Source: CAZJWR01 sp964549765 (GTDB lineage Bacteria > Zixibacteria > MSB-5A5 > GN15 > JAAZOE01). Taken from it: a stretch of DNA of 41,190 nt. A program made the translations under genes and the position numbers. Under the pieces are notes generated by a model that was not told the DNA's origin, ran no database searches, and saw nothing but the letters and a program-made list of their open reading frames with translations. Each line of letters starts with the position of its first letter. The stretch's first letter is position 1. Shown one piece after another: positions 6,338-14,288 of this stretch. The DNA lies in contig CAZJWR010000034.1 in the NCBI GenBank assembly GCA_964549765.1, positions 1 through 41,190 on the forward strand. The letters are read 5' to 3'.

Positions 6338-8035
6338 TTATTTCAGCATTTTCTCCCTAATCAGTGAAACCGGAATCGAACCTTCCGATAGGAGACGGTC
6401 GTGGAACCGTTTCAGGTCAAAAGCATCCCCCTCGCGAGCCTTCATTTCGTCGCGCAACTCCATAATCTGGCGTTTACCCATGAGATAACTCATCGGCTGG
6501 CCGGGGGTCATGGTATAGCGCAGAACCTCGCTCTTGATATAGGCAGTATCGGCGTCAAGCGTGCGGATCATCCAGTCTACCGCCTGATCGAAATCGAATT
6601 GCCCGGTCTGTAGTTTGACATCGATGACAATCCGCGCCGCCCGGAAAACAATCCCGCCCAGCACCCTTAGATATCGGCGCGGCTGATCCGAATAGAGACC
6701 GGCCTCGTACGCCATCTGCTCGCAATACAGCGCCCAGCCTTCGATCAGACAGTTGTTCATCTGCCAGCGGCGGACATCGGAGGGTGCGCGGGCGGCGAGT
6801 TGCAACTGCAGATGATGACCGGGATAGGCTTCGTGAACGACTGATCCCCGGAAACCGCGATCGTAAATCTGGCGGCAATACCGTTCTTTACCCGTTGCCG
6901 ACAGCGAATCGGGTATCGGCCTGACATAGAAATATCCGGTGGCGGCGGTGTCGAACGGCCCAGCCGGTTCGTAGGCAACGGCTCCGACGACACCACGGAG
7001 GAATTTCGGCGTTTCAACAGCGACACAGGGTCCAATTTCCGACGGCACGGAGACGAGATTATGATCGATGACAAATTGCTTGACGGTATTGATTTCCCAG
7101 TTGTAGTAATCGATAACATCCTGTTTATTCAATGACGAGATGACATAGACCGGGGATCGGGAGGTATCTCCCGCCTCGGCGAGTTTCTTTTCGTAGTCTG
7201 CATACGCCGTCTGCGCCTCGGCCAGCAGGTTTTCCCCGAGAGTCAAAAGCGAATCGGCGTCGAACGAGAAGAAGGCGTCGTGTTCCAGAAGGTAATTGTA
7301 GTATTCTTTTCCGATGGCAAACGATCCGGGCTCGCCCGATCCCAGGGTGGCAAGGAAATCCGCGTACTGATCCAGGGCAGTGACGGCAGTATTCGCAGCA
7401 GCGGCGATTTCATCAGCGCGTTGCGGGAACCGCGAGGCCAGATCGTCGGAAACGGCAATGAAAAATTCCTTTACGTGTTGGACGTTTTTTCGGGCATATT
7501 CGAGCCAGACCGGAGGCGGGGCATCGAGGTTGGCCTCGGCCTGAGCCAAGAATCGTTGGAGGTCCCACATTCGAGCAATGATATCGTTAAGGCGTTTTTC
7601 CATCGGCGCGTAATCGCGGATAAGGATATAATAGATTCCATTGGCGGCGTCATCGAGATAGAGATTGGGATTAGTCTTATGATACGGCACTTCCCAAAGC
7701 CGCAGGAGAGCCATTTCGCAGTTGGAAGCTATGAGTTGATGATCGATTTCAATGTCCGGTGAAAGCCTGACGCTTTTGTACTTGTAGAGCCGGGCGAGAA
7801 AATCGCGCAGCTGCCGCCGCTCCTCGTCGACGCCCGCGGCCGAATAGTCGCCATACCGATCATCGAACGTATGTACTCCCATATAGGTAGCGCTAACCGG
7901 CCAGAATTCCTGGAGATTTCTGAGTATATCGGCGGCGAGTTTCTGGAAATTCTTTTCGGCCTTGGTGGCCGCAATTGCCGTTTGGCATGTCAGCATAATG
8001 AGCAGACAGATGAGAATACCGCAGGCTCGTTTCAT
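6338..8035 (-). CDS. DUF885 family secreted peptidase-like protein
   Basis: This 565-residue protein starts with a signal peptide (MKRACGILICLLIML... with a probable cut after AIA) and is therefore exported. The family mark is VVHEAYPGHHLQ, a zinc-peptidase-like HExxxGHH motif in the second half, with the downstream EGWALYCEQMAYE segment that probably supplies a further metal ligand. DUF885 proteins are related to zinc metallopeptidases, but their substrates are mostly unknown. The ATG at 8035 is chosen over one eight codons upstream because AAGGAGG lies 4 nt before it and the signal peptide then begins correctly. It is followed without a gap by the nuclease gene, although no functional link to DNA processing is obvious. 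Confidence 0.9.
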   Translation of the reverse strand: MKRACGILICLLIMLTCQTAIAATKAEKNFQKLAADILRNLQEFWPVSATYMGVHTFDDRYGDYSAAGVDEERRQLRDFLARLYKYKSVRLSPDIEIDHQLIASNCEMALLRLWEVPYHKTNPNLYLDDAANGIYYILIRDYAPMEKRLNDIIARMWDLQRFLAQAEANLDAPPPVWLEYARKNVQHVKEFFIAVSDDLASRFPQRADEIAAAANTAVTALDQYADFLATLGSGEPGSFAIGKEYYNYLLEHDAFFSFDADSLLTLGENLLAEAQTAYADYEKKLAEAGDTSRSPVYVISSLNKQDVIDYYNWEINTVKQFVIDHNLVSVPSEIGPCVAVETPKFLRGVVGAVAYEPAGPFDTAATGYFYVRPIPDSLSATGKERYCRQIYDRGFRGSVVHEAYPGHHLQLQLAARAPSDVRRWQMNNCLIEGWALYCEQMAYEAGLYSDQPRRYLRVLGGIVFRAARIVIDVKLQTGQFDFDQAVDWMIRTLDADTAYIKSEVLRYTMTPGQPMSYLMGKRQIMELRDEMKAREGDAFDLKRFHDRLLSEGSIPVSLIREKMLK

Positions 8036-8089
8036 CGACCCTCCTTGGTGTCTTCGCACGAGGAAGTATATCTTCCGCCGGAGACGGCA

Positions 8090-9457
8090 TCAACCATTTT
8101 TTTGGAACCGGGACACTAATTCGATATGCATCGTATGGGGGAACATATCGAACGGAATCACTGTGTCCAGTCGATAGCCGGACATCGTCAGGAGTTGCGC
8201 GTCGCGGGCGAAGGTCGCCGGGTTGCAGGAGATATAGATAAGACGGGGGGCGTCGATTTCCAGCAGGCGCCTGAGCGCTTTCGGATGCATTCCGGCTCGG
8301 GGCGGATCGATGAAGACGCGATCAAAGTCCCGATCCTGAAACTCATTGCCCAGCATAACAGTGCGTACCTCTCCGGCGTGGAAATGAGCGTTTTTAATAT
8401 GGTTAAGACGGGCGTTGATTCGCGCCGCCTCAATAGCCTCGTGCTCGATTTCGATTCCGACAACTTCGCGAGCGGCTGCGGCCGCGCACAAACCGATCGT
8501 GCCCGCCCCGCAATATAGATCAAGCAGGTTTTGTTTCGATTCGATTTCAGCCAGTTCGATTGCCGTTCGGTAGAGCGCCTCGGTTTGGCGGCTGTTGGTC
8601 TGAAAGAACGCAGCGGGATTAATTTGAAACCGCAGACCGAGGATCGTCTCTTCGATGTAGCCCGGCCCGTGCAATATTTCGCGCACGTCTCCTTTGGCGA
8701 TATTGGTTATGGTCGGATTGACCACCCATACGAGCGTTGTGATTTCGGGAAATACCTCAATCAGAGACTTTGTCAATTCCTTTTTTTGTTCGAATTTGCC
8801 TTCGCCGCTCACCAGCATCACCATGAGTTGGCCCGTGTTTTTCCCCTCGCGGATGATGAAAAAACGGAGAAATCCCTGGTGGGAGATAAGGTTATAAATC
8901 GAGATGCGCAAGTCGGCGGCCTTTTGTCGGATAAAATTCACTAACCGATTGGACATTTCGGATTGCAGATGGCATTTCTCGACGTCAAAAATTCTATCGA
9001 ATCGTCCCCGTTCATGGAGACCGAGGACGAAGCCGCGCGGTGTATCTTGATTTTCGGCGACGTGAAAGGAGAATTCCATTTTATTGCGATAGAAAAACGT
9101 ATCCGGTGACGGGTGGATTTCCTGTACGGCTACATCATCTAATCCGCCGATATGTTTCAGCGAGGCGATGACTTGATTGCGTTTGTAAAACAGCTGCTTG
9201 CTATAATCAAGGTCCTGCCAGGTGCACCCGCCGCAGATATCATAGTGCTTGCATTCAGCCGGTATTCGATCGGATGATGGCGAAAGGACGCGAAGCAGTG
9301 TCGCCTGATTGAAACGTCGTTTGGTTTTTACTATTTTGGCCGCGACCCGCTCGCCGGGCAAGCCGCCATTGACGAAAGTGACCTTGCCGTCGATATATCC
9401 GACCGCCTTGCCGTTGTAAGCCAGATCGACAATATCGAGTTCCACGTTCCGGATCAT
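8090..9457 (-). CDS. rlmD: RlmD/RumA-type rRNA (uracil-C5) methyltransferase
   Basis: This 455-residue RNA methyltransferase makes 5-methyluridine, probably in 23S rRNA, using S-adenosylmethionine. An N-terminal TRAM domain (1-58) is followed by [4Fe-4S] cysteines C69, C75 and C78 in CKHYDICGGC, with another Cys near 159. The Rossmann domain shows DLYCGAGTIGL for SAM binding, the DPPRAG motif and the nucleophile in YISCNPATFARD near the C-terminus. RlmC, RlmD and TrmA share this fold; the cluster cysteines fit RlmC/RlmD-type enzymes, and the exact target uridine cannot be fixed by eye. The start overlaps the stop of the CDF transporter gene (ATGA). Confidence 0.92.
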   Translation of the reverse strand: MIRNVELDIVDLAYNGKAVGYIDGKVTFVNGGLPGERVAAKIVKTKRRFNQATLLRVLSPSSDRIPAECKHYDICGGCTWQDLDYSKQLFYKRNQVIASLKHIGGLDDVAVQEIHPSPDTFFYRNKMEFSFHVAENQDTPRGFVLGLHERGRFDRIFDVEKCHLQSEMSNRLVNFIRQKAADLRISIYNLISHQGFLRFFIIREGKNTGQLMVMLVSGEGKFEQKKELTKSLIEVFPEITTLVWVVNPTITNIAKGDVREILHGPGYIEETILGLRFQINPAAFFQTNSRQTEALYRTAIELAEIESKQNLLDLYCGAGTIGLCAAAAAREVVGIEIEHEAIEAARINARLNHIKNAHFHAGEVRTVMLGNEFQDRDFDRVFIDPPRAGMHPKALRRLLEIDAPRLIYISCNPATFARDAQLLTMSGYRLDTVIPFDMFPHTMHIELVSRFQKNG

Positions 9458-10374
9458 CGATGATCACCGTGGTGCGGCCGCAGGCTGGACTGGACAATAT
9501 GCTCGGGGCATTGGTCGCCTTCAGGCTGGATGGTGGCATGATCGATCCCATACGCTTCCCGAAGAGCTTCATGGACGGCCAGAATGACGGCGGGGTAGTC
9601 GGTGAAATCCTCCTGTGAGAGGCAAATATGACAAGAGAGTGCAACCTGACTGCTGGAAATCGACCAGACATGCAGATGATGGACACCTTTGACTTTCGGA
9701 ATCGAGGCGATGGTGCGAGCGACCTCGTCGACGTCGATTCCCTTCGGCGCGGCTTCCATAAAGACGCCGCCGGCCTCTTTGATGATATCCAGGCTCGACC
9801 AGAAGATCATCATGGCAATGATCACCGACAGGATGAGATCGACCAAGTACCATCCGGAGAGCAGTATCACGATACCGCCGATGATAACGGCAACGGAGGC
9901 AAGCGCGTCATACAGCAGGTGAAGAAACGCGGCGCGGGCGTTGATGGTCTTGTGGCGGTCGCGGCGAAGTATCCATACCGAAAGAAGATTTCCCAGCAGT
10001 CCGATGGCCGCAATCGAAAGCATCAGCGTCGCCTGGATCGGCTGAGGATTTTTATAGCGCCCGAACGCCTCAATTACGATAAACAGCGATATTGCGACAA
10101 GCGCCAGGGCGTTTATGAAAGCGGTGACGACTTCGAGCCGTTTGAAACCGTAGGTCGACCGTTTGGTGGGTTTCATCCGCGCGCCGCGGGCGCCGAAATA
10201 GGCCAGGATCAGCGCGATAACATCGGACAGGTTGTGCCCGGCGTCCGACAAAAGAGCCAGAGACCCGGACAAAACACCGCCGATCGCCTCGGCGGCGGTG
10301 ATACCGATATTGAGCAGGATGGTGATTCCCAACCGTTTCCCACTAGCGTCGTGCTTATGATCGTGTCCGGCCAT
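9454..10374 (-). CDS. CzcD/ZitB-like cation diffusion facilitator
   Basis: This 306-residue inner-membrane antiporter of the CDF family exports Zn2+ or a similar divalent metal in exchange for protons. The His/Asp-rich N-terminus (GHDHKHD) is typical of ZitB and CzcD. Six membrane spans can be traced. The binding-site motifs are SDAGHNLSD in span 2 and HLLYDALAS in span 5, giving the HxxxD pair of the Zn-specific group. The C-terminal cytoplasmic domain (from ~210) carries the VKGVHHLHVWSI motif. A GGA-containing site lies 4 nt before the ATG. It is the first gene of the leftward run with rlmD. Confidence 0.95.
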   Translation of the reverse strand: MAGHDHKHDASGKRLGITILLNIGITAAEAIGGVLSGSLALLSDAGHNLSDVIALILAYFGARGARMKPTKRSTYGFKRLEVVTAFINALALVAISLFIVIEAFGRYKNPQPIQATLMLSIAAIGLLGNLLSVWILRRDRHKTINARAAFLHLLYDALASVAVIIGGIVILLSGWYLVDLILSVIIAMMIFWSSLDIIKEAGGVFMEAAPKGIDVDEVARTIASIPKVKGVHHLHVWSISSSQVALSCHICLSQEDFTDYPAVILAVHEALREAYGIDHATIQPEGDQCPEHIVQSSLRPHHGDHR

Positions 10375-10476
10375 GAATTCCGGTCAATCCGCCTTTCCGC
10401 GCCGCTGTCATTATCGGATCCGAGGCTTTCGCCGGGAACGATAATCGGCGCAACGCCGTTTCCGAAAGTTACTTAC

Positions 10477-10506
10477 AGTATACGACAATTCGGTGGCGGA
10501 TTCCAA
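10477..10506 (-). promoter_or_regulatory. candidate promoter for the CDF gene
   Basis: On the minus strand TTGGAA (10501-10506) and TATACT (10477-10482) are 18 nt apart, about 100 nt before the CDF start codon. The leader contains a short inverted repeat (ATTATCG / CGATAAT). No known metal riboswitch was recognised. Confidence 0.35.
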
Positions 10507-10521
10507 GCCGAAAGCATGGAA

Positions 10522-10582
10522 TTGCCGGATTGCCGGCAAATATATAGCGCAGACGGCTTTCCTGAACGCTCAAGCCGCCTGC
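10522..10582 (-). terminator. two consecutive hairpins after the lipoprotein gene
   Basis: Thirty nt beyond the lipoprotein stop the minus strand can form an 11-bp stem (10549-10559 with 10572-10582, one G-U pair), followed by a perfect 7-bp stem TTGCCGG/CCGGCAA (10522-10539). The U-tract is poor (GCTATATAT), so termination is plausible but not certain. Confidence 0.35.
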
Positions 10583-10611
10583 TTCGTTTCTATTCCGAGG
10601 ACGATCAGCCT

Positions 10612-11313
10612 TCAGCGTTTCAACAGATCACCGACTCCTTTGATGAGATAGAGCATGTACTCGCCGATACCCGGTCGATTGGGTTGGGCGGCTATCAAAG
10701 AAATATCGATTCCTGCGAATTGACGCTGTCCGGGCGTCAGTTCCAGTCTTTTCCGAATCATGTCGATCTGGCGGGCGTTTCCATCCTCGATCCAACCGAA
10801 CGTGAGAAGATGTTCTGTCCCAGTCAGCATGTGGACGATAAAATCACCTGACCGTATCGCCTTTTCGAGCTTCCGGCCGTTACCGGTCGAACCGCCGAAT
10901 AGATTCCCGCCCGTGCAGGTAAACTTGGTAATATCGCCAAGCGCCCCGATGTCGGTCAACACGGCTTTGAGAGCGCCGGTGGGAACGCATATATCAAGCT
11001 GGGCGGTATCCGAATCGGCGACATATCCGTGATTAACGGAGGCGATGGCGGTGATATCATCGATGGCACCGGGGAGATCGACGACCGCCAGAGATAGCTT
11101 AAGGCGAAACAGTTCAGCCTCGTCCGGCTGATCCATAATGTCGTCGGAATCCGCGAAGGAGTCGAAGATTCCCGACGTATCATCAATAATTTCCGCAAGG
11201 CCTATCGGCAGCCCGGCGTGTCTTCCCGGCGATGGCGAATGATGAGGGACTTGAACAGCCGCGCACCCCGGGAAAAGGCCGAGGACGATAATAGTGATAA
11301 GAGAGCGTTTCAT
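10612..11313 (-). CDS. putative lipoprotein with a DUF4349-like domain
   Basis: This 233-residue protein starts MKRSLITIIVLGLFPGC, a signal sequence ending in a lipobox-like FPGC, so it is probably acylated and anchored to a membrane. The middle (about 85-160) alternates short strands in the way of DUF4349: LSLAVVDLPGAIDDITAIA, then NHGYVADSD, then DICVPTGALKAVLTDIGALG. The ATG at 11313 is chosen because AAAGGAGG lies 7 nt before it and it places the signal peptide at the start; the frame extends nine codons further up. It is preceded by a terminator and followed by hairpins, so it is probably transcribed alone. Function unknown. Confidence 0.75.
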   Translation of the reverse strand: MKRSLITIIVLGLFPGCAAVQVPHHSPSPGRHAGLPIGLAEIIDDTSGIFDSFADSDDIMDQPDEAELFRLKLSLAVVDLPGAIDDITAIASVNHGYVADSDTAQLDICVPTGALKAVLTDIGALGDITKFTCTGGNLFGGSTGNGRKLEKAIRSGDFIVHMLTGTEHLLTFGWIEDGNARQIDMIRKRLELTPGQRQFAGIDISLIAAQPNRPGIGEYMLYLIKGVGDLLKR

Positions 11314-11432
11314 ACTATCCCCTCCTTTCCTGAGGTTCATGATGTTTTCTGTCGAGGGGTTAGTACGTGAGGCTCTTCATAATTAAGACGAATGATGCGG
11401 GCGAAATATCAAAACACACGAGATGCGAGGCG

Positions 11433-11464
11433 AATAAAAACGGCCCCCCGATATCGAGGAGCCG
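11433..11464 (-). terminator. intrinsic terminator of the NfeD-slipin operon
   Basis: On the minus strand a 10-bp stem (11441-11450 with 11455-11464, two G-U pairs, ATAT loop) is followed by TTTTTATT (complement of 11433-11440). It lies about 35 nt after the slipin stop codon and matches a Rho-independent terminator. Confidence 0.75.
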
Positions 11465-11497
11465 CGTATGAAGAATTCGCGATAAGCTGGGCGCCGA

Positions 11498-12274
11498 TCA
11501 GTCGCCGCTCTTCTCTCGCTTCCATTTGGCCTGAATAATCGGTTCGAGCAGGTCGATCGGCACCGGGAATATCAGCGTAGAGTTTTTCTCTGATGCAACT
11601 TCGGTCAAAGCCTGCAGGAAACGCAGTTGGATGGACGCGCTTTCCTTGGACAACTCTGCGGCTGCCTGGCGAAGTTTCTCGGCGGCCTGCATTTCGCCCT
11701 GGGCATGGATGACTTTGGCGCGCCGTTCCCGCTCGGCTTCGGCCTGCCGGGCGATGGCGCGTTGCATATCTTGTGGAATGTCGACATTTTTGACTTCGAC
11801 CTTGGTTACCTTGATTCCCCACGGCTCGGTGTCCTCGTCGATAATCTGTTGAAGCTGATCATTGAGCCGGTCTCGCTCGGCCAGAAGCGAATCTAACTCC
11901 GCCTGCCCCAGCACGGCCCGAAGAGTCGTCTGCGAAATCATGGACGTGGCATACAGGAAGTCCTCGACGGCGACCACCGCCTTGACCGGATCCATAACCC
12001 GGAAGTAAACGACCGCGTTGACCCGAACGGTGACGTTATCACGGGTGATGACGTCCTGCTCGGGGACATCCATGGTGACGACGCGGAGCGATACCCGAAC
12101 CATCTTATCGACGATGGGAATCAGCAAAATCAGACCCGGGCCCTTGGCGCCGACGAGCCGCCCCAGTCTGAAGACGACGGCGCGTTCGTATTCCCGGAGA
12201 ATACGAATCGCGTAAGCCAGCAGGATAAAGACGACGAATATCCCGGCGAATATGATCGATCCAAAGGCATTCAT
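11498..12274 (-). CDS. slipin (SPFH/stomatin-like membrane protein)
   Basis: This 258-residue integral membrane protein is of the prokaryotic stomatin (slipin) group, which forms oligomeric scaffolds in the membrane. One N-terminal membrane span (~5-25) is followed by REYERAVVFRLGRLVGAKGPG, cut here as REYERAVVFRLGR, the family hallmark at the start of the SPFH domain. A charged coiled coil (about 165-215, ARQAEAERERRAKVIHAQGE) and an IFPVPIDLLE tail complete it. AGGAG lies 7 nt before the ATG, inside the end of nfeD. It sits 2 nt after the NfeD stop; the slipin-NfeD pair is conserved across bacteria and archaea, where NfeD is thought to process or cap its slipin. Confidence 0.95.
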   Translation of the reverse strand: MNAFGSIIFAGIFVVFILLAYAIRILREYERAVVFRLGRLVGAKGPGLILLIPIVDKMVRVSLRVVTMDVPEQDVITRDNVTVRVNAVVYFRVMDPVKAVVAVEDFLYATSMISQTTLRAVLGQAELDSLLAERDRLNDQLQQIIDEDTEPWGIKVTKVEVKNVDIPQDMQRAIARQAEAERERRAKVIHAQGEMQAAEKLRQAAAELSKESASIQLRFLQALTEVASEKNSTLIFPVPIDLLEPIIQAKWKREKSGD

Positions 12275-12276
12275 GA

Positions 12277-13599
12277 TCAGTCTCCTAATTTTTCAACTTT
12301 AAGGCGCATGTCATCTACAGAAAGCACCTTGACCTTGTCCCCGACTTCGAGTTTTTGATCACAGTCGGCGCGCCAGAGTTCGCCGTGCACGAAAACGAGC
12401 CCGCCCTGGCGGACTTCACCGATGGCGTCGACCAGACCTTCCATGCCGGTGACCACCTTTTTTCGATGCGTCTTGATGACGAATCCGATAATGACGAGGA
12501 AAAAGGCGGCGGCGAACGCGACCGTGGCGATGATCAGCGTCAGCGAAATTTGCAGGTACGGCGCCGGGGAATCTATCAACATTAGCGACCCCAAAAGCAT
12601 AGATATCACTCCTCCGATACCCAGAATGCCATAACTGGTTACCTTGACTTCGAGGATAAACAATATAACGGCGAAAATGATCAGCCCCAATCCGGCATAA
12701 TTGATCGGAAGCTGCTGGAACGAGAAAAAGGCCAGGATCAGGCTGATGCCGCCGATGACACCGGGGAATATCAATCCCGGACTGTACAGTTCGATCAAGA
12801 GTCCCAGCCATCCTATGTTGAACAGAATAAACGCGATGTTCGGATCGGTGATAATTTTCAAGAAACGGTCCTTGAAGTTCATCGAATATTCGACGACATT
12901 TTGGCCGGCGACGTGCAAGGTATCCGGGCCCGTGGCAATATCGACCACGCGGCCGTCGATTTTGGCCAGCAGGCTGTCCACATTATCTGCCATAAGATCG
13001 ATGACATTGGAATCAAGCGCCACTTCGGCGTCGACCGATTCGCTTTCCAAAACCGCCCGTTTGGCGAATTCGATACTACGGCCGCGTTTCTTGGCTATCG
13101 AAGTCAGATAGGCCACGGCGTCGTTTTGGATTTTATGCTCCATGACCGAATCGATCTGTCCACCCAGGCTGACCGAATGAGCGGCACCGATATTGGTTCC
13201 CGGCGCCATGGCGGCAATATTGGCGGCATAAGTGATAAACACTCCGGCCGAGGCCGCGCGCGCGCCCGATGGCGCCACATAGACCACGGTCGGGATGTCG
13301 CTGTTGAGCAGTTCGCGGCAGATAGCCCGCATGGATTTATCGAGGCCGCCGGGAGTGTCCAATTCGATGATGAGAAGTTTCCGGTCTTCCTCAATGGCCT
13401 GTTTGAGCGCGTCGGTGATGACCTTATTGGCGATGGGCCCGATGGCCATATCGACTTTGATCAGAGCGACGCCGTCGGCAAAAGCAAATGCGGGAAGGAG
13501 TAATGATAAGGCGAGTAGCACTAGAAAAAACACCATTAATCTGCCGTGGAATAGATGTTTTGCCCGGGCGGCGGCGGTCGGAGACTCAGCGAACGCCAC
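12277..13599 (-). CDS. nfeD: NfeD-family membrane serine protease (long form, ClpP-class)
   Basis: This 440-residue protein begins with a signal or membrane segment (LMVFFLVLLALSLLLPAFAFA). A ClpP/crotonase-fold protease domain (~45-225) contains IIELDTPGGLDKSM and the nucleophile region SGARAASAGVF, with the catalytic Lys of this family expected in the following ~50 residues (IAKKRGRS is the candidate). Several membrane spans (~235-365) and a C-terminal OB-fold NfeD domain (GLVFVHGELWRADC) follow. The start is GTG at 13599, supported by GAGGAGG about 7 nt upstream; no better ATG exists. It is the first gene of the slipin operon, and long NfeD proteins cleave stomatin-like partners in archaea. 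Confidence 0.93.
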   Translation of the reverse strand: MAFAESPTAAARAKHLFHGRLMVFFLVLLALSLLLPAFAFADGVALIKVDMAIGPIANKVITDALKQAIEEDRKLLIIELDTPGGLDKSMRAICRELLNSDIPTVVYVAPSGARAASAGVFITYAANIAAMAPGTNIGAAHSVSLGGQIDSVMEHKIQNDAVAYLTSIAKKRGRSIEFAKRAVLESESVDAEVALDSNVIDLMADNVDSLLAKIDGRVVDIATGPDTLHVAGQNVVEYSMNFKDRFLKIITDPNIAFILFNIGWLGLLIELYSPGLIFPGVIGGISLILAFFSFQQLPINYAGLGLIIFAVILFILEVKVTSYGILGIGGVISMLLGSLMLIDSPAPYLQISLTLIIATVAFAAAFFLVIIGFVIKTHRKKVVTGMEGLVDAIGEVRQGGLVFVHGELWRADCDQKLEVGDKVKVLSVDDMRLKVEKLGD

Positions 13600-13647
13600 G
13601 GTAGCACCTCCTCATCATCGGTATAACCGGCTTTGCGTCTACTGGGT

Positions 13648-13677
13648 GTTATACGCGAAGTCTGTTCCCAAGGTTAA
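13648..13677 (-). promoter_or_regulatory. weak candidate promoter for nfeD
   Basis: On the minus strand TTAACC (13672-13677) and TATAAC (13648-13653) are 18 nt apart, about 50 nt before the GTG start. The -35 match is modest. Confidence 0.3.
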
Positions 13678-13726
13678 TATAGGTCAACTAAAATCTTCAC
13701 GCAACGGTTCATTTGGGTCATTTCTC

Positions 13727-13756
13727 TTGACGGACGCCGTCATTTGTGTGTATATG
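13727..13756 (+). promoter_or_regulatory. promoter for the bacilliredoxin gene
   Basis: TTGACG (13727-13732) and TATATG (13751-13756) are 18 nt apart and about 45 nt before the ATG at 13800. This matches a housekeeping sigma-70-like promoter and lies divergent to the nfeD promoter region. Confidence 0.55.
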
Positions 13757-13799
13757 AATAGGAACTGAGATGTAGGGAAAATCTGTTGAGAGCGTCGAC

Positions 13800-14138
13800 A
13801 TGATAAAAAGCTGCAACAGCGACGAGGATTACCGACAGCTCGTGGAAACCAGCACGGAACGACCGGTTTTCTTGTTTAAACATTCGACCGTGTGCCCGCT
13901 TTCGAAAGGAGCATGGCGGCAGTTTATGGAATTCAGCGAACAGGAACGGCGCCCGGAATATTGGCGAGTCCTAGTGCGCGAGAACAAGGAATTGGCCCAG
14001 AAAATAGCCCGGGAAACCGAGATTCCCCATGAATCCCCGCAGGTGATATTATTCCTGGACGGCAAGGCGGTCTGGAAGGCGTCGTCGCGAGGTATAAACC
14101 CGGACAACATGGCCCGCCAGATCAAACGACTTAAATAG
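13800..14138 (+). CDS. brxC: BrxC/YtxJ-type monothiol bacilliredoxin
   Basis: This 112-residue thioredoxin-fold protein is of the YtxJ (BrxC) family, which removes bacillithiol from thiolated proteins. The recognisable part is FLFKHSTVCPLSKGAW, with the active cysteine C32 in a TVCPLS version of the usual TCPIS motif, followed by a helix, PHESPQVILFLDGK (the cis-Pro strand region) and a short C-terminal helix. Its length is normal for the family. Its presence suggests that this organism makes bacillithiol. No bacillithiol biosynthesis gene (bshA-C) is in the window. It is preceded by its own promoter and appears to be transcribed alone. Confidence 0.88.
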   Translation: MIKSCNSDEDYRQLVETSTERPVFLFKHSTVCPLSKGAWRQFMEFSEQERRPEYWRVLVRENKELAQKIARETEIPHESPQVILFLDGKAVWKASSRGINPDNMARQIKRLK

Positions 14139-14224
14139 CGGATTTGTCAGAAAAGTGAAATTTTATTCCGAGTCGGGCGGGGGCTTATCGCAATTTCGAG
14201 TTGGGACAATCGTCATTTATATCG

Positions 14225-14252
14225 TTGACAAATACCGGGTGCGGTTTATATT
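14225..14252 (+). promoter_or_regulatory. promoter of the DUF4388 operon
   Basis: A perfect TTGACA (14225-14230) is followed after 16 nt by TATATT (14247-14252). An alternative -10 TATTAG at 14249-14254 gives an 18-nt spacer. The start codon at 14289 is about 35 nt downstream. Confidence 0.6.
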
Positions 14253-14288
14253 AGATGGTTATTATATTCTATTTAACCGGAATGCTGT

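Noticed and set aside
10375..10475. NiCo (czcD) riboswitch in the leader of the CDF gene
   Set aside because: The characteristic paired GGGACAG-type segments are absent; only a short inverted repeat is present.
9628..10851. 407-residue plus-strand open frame opposite the CDF gene
   Set aside because: Its composition (Asp/Gly/Arg/Gln-rich) is that of an antisense shadow, and the CDF and lipoprotein genes on the other strand are well supported.
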